The notes under the pieces are model-generated. The model searched no databases. It had not been told where the DNA came from and saw only the letters and a program-made list of their open reading frames with translations. Positions 55,401-64,000 of a DNA stretch of 64,000 nucleotides are shown piece by piece (positions within the stretch are counted from its first letter, which is position 1; every line of letters begins with the position of its first letter). A program made the translations under genes and the position numbers. This stretch comes from Mariannaea sp. PMI_226. Taxonomy: Eukaryota > Ascomycota > Sordariomycetes > Hypocreales > Nectriaceae. Location of the stretch: the NCBI GenBank assembly GCA_024336345.1, contig JANFOG010000012.1, positions 186,001 through 250,000 on the forward strand. Reading direction: 5' to 3'.

Positions 55401-58400
55401 CCCTTTCTTTGCGACTGTGCGAATTTCGGGATGATGCCGCAGACGGGTTACGCCGTATCTGTCTGCACATGGCAGAAATACTCTCACTTCTACATTACCA
55501 CAGCATTTTACGCACGCACACACTCGCTCTTACGCTCGCCCACACACATATATATATCTATCGACCGGTAAACTTTTTCAATGTCGACAACTCAGCTCAG
55601 ATATCTCGCCGGCTAGGCTGCGATCCAACAAGATCAGAACAATGTGCTTAACATCGTGCACAGAAGAGGACCGCATCTCCGCCGACACGGTGCCGTTCAA
55701 TACGGGGCCTCACTCCATCCGAAGGGTCCGCTTATGATCCACGGTCTCAACTGGAAGGCTTCATCGGCCTGAACTTGGATTGATGTGCCCTCTATTAATA
55801 ATAATACACCAGTACCAAGGGCCAAGGGCCAAGAGCTACAAGGCAGGCTGCTTCTGGTTGGTCCTCAAATTGCCCCATCCAAGCCCGTCTAACTAACCCT
55901 CAGGGATGTCGAGCGTGGGACCGTGCACACTGCCAAGGTCAGGTACTCTCCACTGTACTATAAGGAAGTAGGAAGTGCGAAGTCCCATGGAGTACGAACA
56001 GTCCATTTGGTGCCTCATTAGGGCATTAGGCCGCGGACTGCATCGTCACCATTTCCCATGCCTTCTTGACTCTCTCAATCGCATGGCAAGGGGGCCACAG
56101 AGACAGAGAGAAGGGCTCAAGGAAAGAAATGGACCATCGATAACGCCATGGATAAAGGCCCCCCGATCCACATAATTCCAGCCCAAGAGCAAACCACAGA
56201 CGGAGCCTTAGCAAGCCGGGGACGATCTGACGAATCGTGTCGCACACTTCTGGTGACTGCTGTACTGTACGAATGGGTACTGTACGCTACGTCCGACACA
56301 GTAGCGTCACTTCTTACACTTGACGGAGAACCTGCCTACCTTACCTACCTTGGCACTTGCAACCGTCCCTGGGGCGAGGCTAGCTACTGCTTTTCCAATC
56401 TCCCTTGATCTCTTCTTAGCGCCGAGTTCTAAGTGCGAAACAGCGCCGTTTGCGAATTAAATAGGCTGTTGAATCGTTGCGGGATGATTGATTCGAGTCT
56501 CAGATTGGCCAGCCAGACGTCCTACTTGTCCATGGCCAACGTAGATTGCTCACCGCCAGATTGAAAGAAATGCTAATGAGCATTGGATCTGCGCCGGCTT
56601 CACCCTCCGTCGTGACATTGGCCCTGAGACGGTTTGGCTGACAGTGTACAAGTATAGTTTTCAGGCAAAGCACGAATGGGGTTCCGATGGTATCAACCTG
56701 ATCCCTGTTCAACACACCACAAAGCAATGTCGTTACCAAAAAGTCACAGGACCTCATCGCCACGCCGAGCCAGGAAGTGGACCCCTCTACAATTTTTGAC
56801 GCTATCGGGAATCTCTTTCTTCAATGTCACAGAAGCCGCCACTATATCTTCGAAGGAACTAGCTTCACGCCTAGCCTGCATGGCGTCAAGTTGATGGATG
56901 TTCAATTGACCGGCCACCTCACCGAAAATCAGGAACGCAGAACCAATACATGATCCAACAATGCCACGCCAAGAGTACTGGTTCGGGAAGATGGGCAGTA
57001 AGTCCGCCATAGGCCGTAGATAAGCACTGACCCTTGATTGCGATGTATGTCAGCCCCTTATTACAGTAGTGTTTGGGTGCTCAATATATTCCGCTGATGC
57101 CCTTTGACGCGGTCGGCATATCATCACGAGCCTCTGATTGGAGAATAGATACGATGAATTTGGCCTGGAGCTCTGAGAGCCGATTCCAGCTCAGGCCAGA
57201 ACATTCCGAGTCCGATCAGGTGGCGCGTTCGCTGGGCCAACAAGGCAGCCACAATACCCGTATTCTGCTGTGAACGGAAACCAACCATTTCGAAGACACT
57301 TCTGAAGAGAGGTTTTGACGGAGATACTTAGTCGAGCGTTATCCACGCCATCATCAAGACACAATGTTACTGTAGGTACATACACACTATGTACGTGAGC
57401 TTCAGCCCGGCTCATCTGCTATCGTTAGTGATGGACCTTGTCACAACAGTCAAGTTTAGGCCTCCCAATCCCTGTCCAATAACCAAGTCTATCCGCTGCA
57501 CAGCCCCTCGGGTGCATCACGGCCAGTGGGACTCAGGTCCTGGGAGTCTACAGTACAGTAACAAAGCTGCACCGATGCAGCCGGATGCTTCGATACTTCC
57601 GTCACAGTGGATCCACGCCGTCGCCTGTCCCACTTCGACTCTAGCCGACAACGCACGGGGCGTACTTTCAGGCCATGCGCCGTCGGTCGCTCGCTCAGCC
57701 TGAAGATAAGTGAGACCTAATTTATTGATATCGCTTTCACATTGTCAGAGCGCATGTTGGCTGATTTGTGGACCAGTATTTTCTCAATCTGATGCACCGA
57801 GCCTCATCCTTCTGCCTTGTGTCACCTTGAGTGGTCTTGAGTGGATGTGCTCCACTCCCTTGCAGACCACGCCACGAGCTTGAAGAACGCAAGCAAGCCA
57901 ACTAAATCATGCGGGATCCCAGCACAAGGAAGACACTGTGCGCCCGCGCCCTTCATTGTGATCCGGGGTACGTGAGAGATGCCCAGGGCTAGGCCTCGAA
58001 TAAGGGAAGGGGGGGGGCTGGCTCCGGTGCTCCTCGAGGAAGGACGCGAAGGCAGGCAATACTGGATGGGTGACTGATGAGCTGTCCATAGTTGCAGTCG
58101 CACAGTGCATCACACCCTGGCTTGAAGAGCTTCTCCGAATGCTTCTCCAACAACCTTCTCCAAAACCGAGATGGGCTGTCGTTTCCCTTTTCTGTATTGG
58201 TCTATAACGGGCCCTGAAGAAGGAGGGAGTCCCCTAGTCCAACGTCAAGAGATCGGCGCCTGACTCTCTTGGTTTTGCCATAGTCTTTCTCGTTCTCACA
58301 TTGGCTCCTAGAACGTCCAGTTGCAGCATAATCCTAGCCATAAGAACGAGGTATTCGTCCACGAATCCTTGTGCCAGTGATGGTCAGGTGCACTATGTCC

Positions 58401-61400
58401 AGTCCACCATGTTTGGTCAAAACTGCAGGGTTCTGCAGCCAGCTCGGCATGCTTGTCGAATCCGGCAACTTCCATTTGTTCGAGCCATGCAACCAGCTCT
58501 AGGCGACCTTGTTTCTGACCAGTGCTCATTTGATGAGCCTTGACTATCGTGACAAAACTCAGGATTGTTTGGAACCTCTACCATCGCATTGCCTGAGGGA
58601 AAATGAGATGACGAATATCCTATGCACATGAGTTGCAGGCCCACGGTTTCGACTGAAGCGAGTCTGAATACTGTGAAATGTACCATGGTCGGCTGCCTAG
58701 CTTTTCTAGAGCGTACTAGCAATTTACTGTGGGTGTGGGTTGCTTTGTATTTCCTCCCATCATGATGGCTGAAATGGTCCACACACCACTCATATTGATG
58801 GGTGCAAGGTCGACCCTGGATTTCTACCCAACGAATGCGAAGCTCCGAATGGGATGCCAATTCCACGTTTTCTCCTCCCACCCTTCTAGATTTCTCCTTG
58901 ACCAACCTCCTGCAGCTTGTGTAGCTAGCTGTTTTCCTCGTTTTTTTTTCTTTGCTCCCCTTTTCTGTTCTCTCTTCCTATCTTCCTATACCCCAATCCT
59001 GAGAGTCTCTTTAGCAATAGGTCTCTCATCGGGTTGAGCAACTTGTGTTCCTCGCACAGTACAGAATCAAATCCTGTTGTTGGCATCGGAGATGATCCCC
59101 AGGATCACCGTGCTTTCCTCGGCTACCCCAAATTTTGTCTAGCGGAGCCCCCGGACACAACCTGGGAATTCCCCAGACTCCATTCTTCACTGATGCAGCA
59201 AATCGGGACCCCTGGCCCTGGTCTGGGGAAGTCATTGCGTTCGCTAAGCCCCTGGCTTTTAGGGTGACGGGCGCACACACCCTTCAGACTCATCCCTGAC
59301 TTCCCCAGATTTTGCTCTGCGAGGAGATGCCGGCGATGCCAATGGGGGGACAGTGTTCGCAAATGGTATGGACGGACAGCACTCGCTGTCAACTTCACCG
59401 AGCTTTGGCAAGATTGAAGTTGATGGATCAGTCCGCTAATCCTTGTAAGACGATGAAGAATGACGCGATACTGGTTCAGCTGGCACAAAATAACAGGCCC
59501 AGACTTCCGAGCGAGAGTGATCTACTACAGACCTACGTACTCAGAGAACATTGATGTTTGCTTCCTAGCTTCATCCCCTAGAAGCCCGCGACAAAACCTT
59601 AGGTCTAGTGGTGTGTGTGTGGATTCATCGAGCGTCGAGAACGAGGTTTCGACTTCCTATTTGCAGGCTTGTAGGAACTTGAGGTGAGACCAGCGTCACT
59701 AGGTGGCCACGGAGAGACTGTCAAAAGACCAACACCTGCCGGCTAGGGTCATGTTGCACATTAATCAGAGATTAGCAATACTACGACGCCGGGTAATGTG
59801 TGTATGTATGTATTCCAGCGTGCGGCTCAGACGCTGTCAGCCGCGCCAAGTCACTATGACGGTTGGTCGTGCTAGCCAGCTTAGTTATCGGTGAAGGGGG
59901 ATTTGCGTGAAAGCTTGAAGGCCAGCCAGCTTTAGCTTTGGATGGAGCGGGTAAGGATTGAGATGCGAATCTGCGGGATGACAAATGCGGAACAAACGTA
60001 CAAGATACGAGGTAAGGTACAGTACGATATTTATGCTACCTCTGACATGGTAGCATCTGGTTGATCGATGTGATGATTTCAACCTGGGAACACCCGACAC
60101 TGTAACGGGCAGAACCAATTCCGAGCTTGGCGGGATCTGATTGAGGCATAATGAAAATAGATCAAGCGAGTTGGATTAACTGAACGAAAAGCATGTGGAC
60201 TGATAGATGAGGAAGTATCATGGTGAACTGGAAGAAAAACAGGCGATGTTCTTGGCCCATGTTGTGGGACTCCTGCGGACGTCCGTATTTCACAGTGCCA
60301 GACTAACAAGAGCTCGAGTAGACTTGACGGAGGCGGACCTGACAAACTGGGGCCGGCGGCGTTGAAGAGTTGCGCAACTCTTCTACCTCTTACCTTTAGC
60401 TTGGTTCATGATTTGGGGGGTGGGATTTTCAGTGTGCTTGATTTCTCGAGTTGACATTCTCTCGGACTCATATCTACTGTTCAAAACATGACGTAACTAG
60501 CGCAGAACGAGGCCGAAAGCAAGCAACAAGCGAAAGTCACGATGAGGTTGCTACCAAAGGGGGTGGCGTTTTTTGGGCCCAACCGGACGAAGAAAGGTCC
60601 GCGGCAACGCAGCATGGGTAAATAAGTGGCGGGCATGGGATGGGCAAATGATTGGCTGAGAGTGTGAGAAGCCAAAAAGCCGGTTAAACTGAGGGAAAAC
60701 CTCGCTCGGCGTTTCTTTGCTTTCTTTTTTTTTTTTCCTCCATCTGATCAATTCGTGGAAGTTGAAATTCTGTTTAGTTATTGAAAGCTGGAGAAGAGCC
60801 AAAGGGGGGGGGGGGGGGGGAGGAGAAGGGGCCTTGGTGCAATAGTGTCAAGTTGCTTCTGGAATCGGCTATTCAATTCAGCTACGAACTAATTGATGCC
60901 TACCTACCTACCTAATTCAGTTTTAAGTTGCCAAGCAACCAAGGTAGGCTGTAATCTGGAGACTACTGTAGTAGGTACGGGGTAAAATTGAATGGGCAAC
61001 ATGTTATGTTGAGTGGCAAATGCTTCAAAATCAAGTTTTTTTTCTCTTTCTTTTCTATTCTCTCGGTTCTTTTTCCTTCTTCGTGAACAGGTATGCATCA
61101 TTGTTGGGTAATTTGCCTCCATTTCTGCTTATTCTCTTTTCTCTTATTGGGGCGCTTGGTTGTAGGTTGGTTTCTTTTCCCTGGAAGATTTGCAGAGGGA
61201 TGATGATCAGGGTCTTCTTCTCCAGGATTTGCGAAACCAATACCGTAATAAGGCAAAAGGCCTCCAATGAGTTTTTTTTTTCGTTTGCCCAGATTTTTGA
61301 GGTGGGATTTCTCGTATAACGGAGCCAAGGTTAACTTGTGGCTCTAACTAATAGTAACTCAAACCCGCGTTGCCAAGTGAAGTTCTAGAACCGAGGAAAG

Positions 61401-62108
61401 GCAAACGATAGCCTCGGGGAAAGTCTTGGAAGATTGCCCGATAGGGATCTGACGGGTGGAGTGAAGAGGCGAGAAGAAGCCTAATTAGTTGCCGGATTGA
61501 GAAGCGAGAGTTGTCTCGTTCTTTAATGGAGTTGTGACCATTGTACGGAGTATTGTAGGTAATTTATGGTACTTTAGTTTCATCTTAGCCATCGGCCGAG
61601 TCCCGCCACACTTCATTCCTCCTGCTTTGGTTCGTGATCGACGACATTTGGAGTACATGGTAGACTGACTGACTTTACGGTAGTATCTTGAAATATTGCC
61701 GGCAGTTGTATATGTCTGTCTAGGGCGGCTCATTGTCAAAGCACAACCTAGGAAGACCATGCAGCCGATTATCGGGGGACATTGTCCGGGATCAAAGGTC
61801 CGAATCGGCGTTTAAGGCCGACCACGCCACATGAGCCTCAACAAAGAAAAAAAAAAAAGAGAGAAGAAAAGGCAAAAAGATATGAAAATAAAAATAGGCC
61901 AACAGGGGAGGAGCCTCGCTTGCGGCATATTCTCAATTGATCTGCATGTAACACCTCCCAAAAAAACAAAAAAGAGGACCTTGCGTTTACTCTCAACATG
62001 GCATAGCATGTATGTACGATGGTTTGGGGGGATGCAGAAGTGGCATATACAAAGTATTCAGTCGAAACTGGGCGTGCGCTGAGCACAACGATAGTCTCAC
62101 ATGCTATG
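52451..62108. other. Large gene-free block
   Basis: Nearly 10 kb with no frame that shows domain likeness, plausible splicing or long uninterrupted coding. It carries repeated TACCT/AGGTA motifs (for example near 52610, 53045, 55185, 55240 and 60898), a run of 16 G near 60805-60820, T runs near 60726-60737, and A runs near 61849-61859. A weak, stop-broken hydrophobic reading on the minus strand at about 56740-57360 may be a gene relic but could not be assigned. Confidence 0.45.
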
Positions 62109-62195
62109 ATGGAGACCTACAATGGATACCTTCAATGGAGACCTTCAATGGGGACCTACAATGGAGACCTACAATGGATACCTATAATGGATACA
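62109..62195 (+). repeat. 13-bp minisatellite (consensus ATGGAGACCTACA)
   Basis: Six full copies and a partial seventh, period 13, with changes at positions 5, 6, 11 and 12 of the unit. As 13 is not a multiple of three, repeats would run through all frames if translated, so this is not a coding repeat. Confidence 0.93.
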
Positions 62196-64000
62196 CCTCC
62201 TGTGCTGTGCATCAACTAACTACCTTACGTGAGGAACGTACAATCATTACCTACTGTCTTATGTGTGTCTCGGCAAGACGCAAAAACTGGGTCGTCAGGC
62301 GGTTAGGCTAGACGAAGTCGAGTCTCTCTTTGTACGAGCAAAACGACGGTAATGATGGATGCTGGGTGGTGAAATGGATTCCTAATGGTAATGGGCTTGG
62401 TTTTTTTTGGTTTTTTTTTTTAACCGGGGTGCCTGTCGTATCGTACAGTACAAGTACAATAATTAATACATAGTATTATAAGGGTAGACTCCGCGTCGGG
62501 ATCTTTATTTAATCTTTTGGTGATGATGGAATGAGTGGCGTAACGCTGCACACCAACCAGGCATATGACCGAAGGTTGTGCGTGAGCAGCACAAACAAGA
62601 GGCAATTGTTCAACTAGTCTTCTAGTTACGTATTGTGCGTCAGCATAGTGGGCACCTGTGGGACACACAAAACCAGAAGAGGTCTTCTAGAATCCAGGGG
62701 GGGTACAGTACGTCTGCATTGATGGATGAAAATGTGAGTCATACCTTTTTTGTCTTCGCTTTTTGTCTTGGTTCTGGGTGTGAGGGCTTTTGGCGCCCGC
62801 TTTCGCTGAATGTCTTTGTTCTATTTTACTCAACTTCGGCTGAGAATGAGACGGTGAGGAAATGACATGGCTTCCATTTTTCAGTCAATTCACACAAAAT
62901 AAAAAATAAAATAAAAGCTGTTGCGGTCTCAGCCCTCAACAGAATCACATCACATGACTATTGTTTTCTTTCCTTTCTAAACCTTTTTAATTTTTGTATC
63001 AAGAAAAAACACAAAGGCTGTCAAGAAAAGACTTCATCCTTGCACTTGAAGTGAAATGAGACACTTTACAGGTCTCAGTGTAGTACGAGACGAAGGGAAC
63101 AAAAGGAAAAAGAAAAGAAAAGAAAAATGAAACGACAACCGCCCACCAACTAAAGAAGAAAAGAAAAAAGAACTCACGGCGGCTGATCATTATGATTGGG
63201 GGAAAATGAAACTTCGTTGATACACGAAAAACCACGCCACAGTCTGAGACTCAACAGCATTTGAACCAAAAATAAGTTCATTCACCCGCATGATGATGAC
63301 AATGGCTGACTGCCTGCATAATAAATGCCGGCCATGGCACAATGATACACAGTAGAATATAGACATTACTACGTAAAATAAATACTCCCTGGGAGACATC
63401 ATACTACTACTGCATTGCCTTAGTGAATCCCACTGCTGCGTTCGTTCTGCTTTCATGCCCCGCCTGTTGACCCCGCCAGTTCAGAAGCTCTTATATATCA
63501 AATTAGTTGGGTGACTTGTTTTTTTTTGCTTTTCTTTTTCTCAAGGGATTGAGTGGGCTTGTTTGCTTTTTTACATGTTCATTCATTACTCTGTTGTACA
63601 GACAGACTTAGTCTGATAAACTCGGGATCTATAAAAAGCTCCCTCTACAAGAATCCACTACCGGTTCCCTTGGTGTTTTTTTTGTGTTATTAGAATAAAA
63701 AAAATGACCGGAAAGCGATGTGACAAAGGAATTACCTGATAGTGAACAGACAACAGTATTTTAGCTGAAGTATTCGCTTTGACACTCTGTAGCTCTCTTT
63801 TCCCTCCCTCTTTTTGTGTTGACGCCGCTTGGCCACGAGGTCAGCGGCCAGGTTTGCCCCTCATGACATCTACATCGATTTGGTTGGCATACGGCACTCC
63901 TCGCTGACAGATGTGTCGGCGCTTGAAGCAGAACCTGATCATAGAGGCGCGCTTTGTTTATTCTTGCTGCTACGATTAAACACACTTTATCAGTTTATGA
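62196..64000. other. Gene-free right edge
   Basis: No supportable gene. Homopolymer T runs (62401-62420, 63520-63529) and A-rich stretches (63101-63125) suggest promoter or UTR DNA of a gene beyond the window. Confidence 0.4.

Noticed and set aside
56744..57415. Minus-strand hydrophobic fragments that could be a membrane-transporter relic
   Set aside because: Frames are broken by stops and short, and no family motif could be confirmed; a translated search against transporter families would be needed to revive it.

Overview
The window is nuclear DNA of a filamentous ascomycete (Pezizomycotina), most likely a Sordariomycete and plausibly Hypocreales. The reasons are short spliceosomal introns (mostly 54-100 nt) with GTRNGT donors and CTRAC-type branch points, fungus-only families (a Zn2Cys6 regulator, a C2H2 plus fungal-TF regulator, a DUF8035-type protein, a Utp8 nucleolar protein), pyrimidine-rich 5' leaders, and spacers scattered with TACCT/AGGTA motifs. 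The genus call is inference. No bacterial operons, CRISPR arrays, rRNA, tRNA or intact mobile elements were seen.

Left third (1-26.8 kb) is gene-dense housekeeping. An Elg1/ATAD5 PCNA unloader (-) diverges from the ribosome-biogenesis factor Utp8 (+) across a shared promoter. After a 3.5 kb spacer comes a DUF8035-type protein (+) with an apparent GC-AG intron, converging on a probable mitochondrial expression factor (-). That gene diverges from LSM3 (+, four exons), which is followed by a GTPBP1-like translational GTPase (+, five exons, tandem uORFs). The GTPase converges on a Zn2Cys6 regulator (-, three exons), and upstream of that lies a 978-residue alpha-arrestin (-, two exons) with two PPxY motifs.

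Middle (26.8-36.3 kb) is 9.5 kb without a convincing gene; it holds a CA microsatellite, a GC-rich nested inverted repeat and a small hairpin. Then come an MFS monocarboxylate-type transporter (+, four exons), a Nudix hydrolase (-), a repeat-rich spacer, and an F-box-like protein (+, three exons).

Right part (43.9-52.5 kb) has a nitrilase (+) followed by an oxalate/formate-antiporter-like MFS carrier (+), a possible nitrile-to-carboxylate pair, and a large C2H2 plus fungal-TF regulator (-) whose first exon is a separate 64-nt piece. The last 11.5 kb is again gene-free as far as can be read, with a 13-nt minisatellite.

Exon structures were rebuilt by hand from splice sites, codon phase and family continuity. 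No clearly undescribed multi-gene system was found; the most testable oddities are the PIP-box and repeated FF motifs in Elg1, the GC-AG intron, the overlapping uORFs before the GTPase, the nitrilase/carrier pair and the large gene-free blocks.
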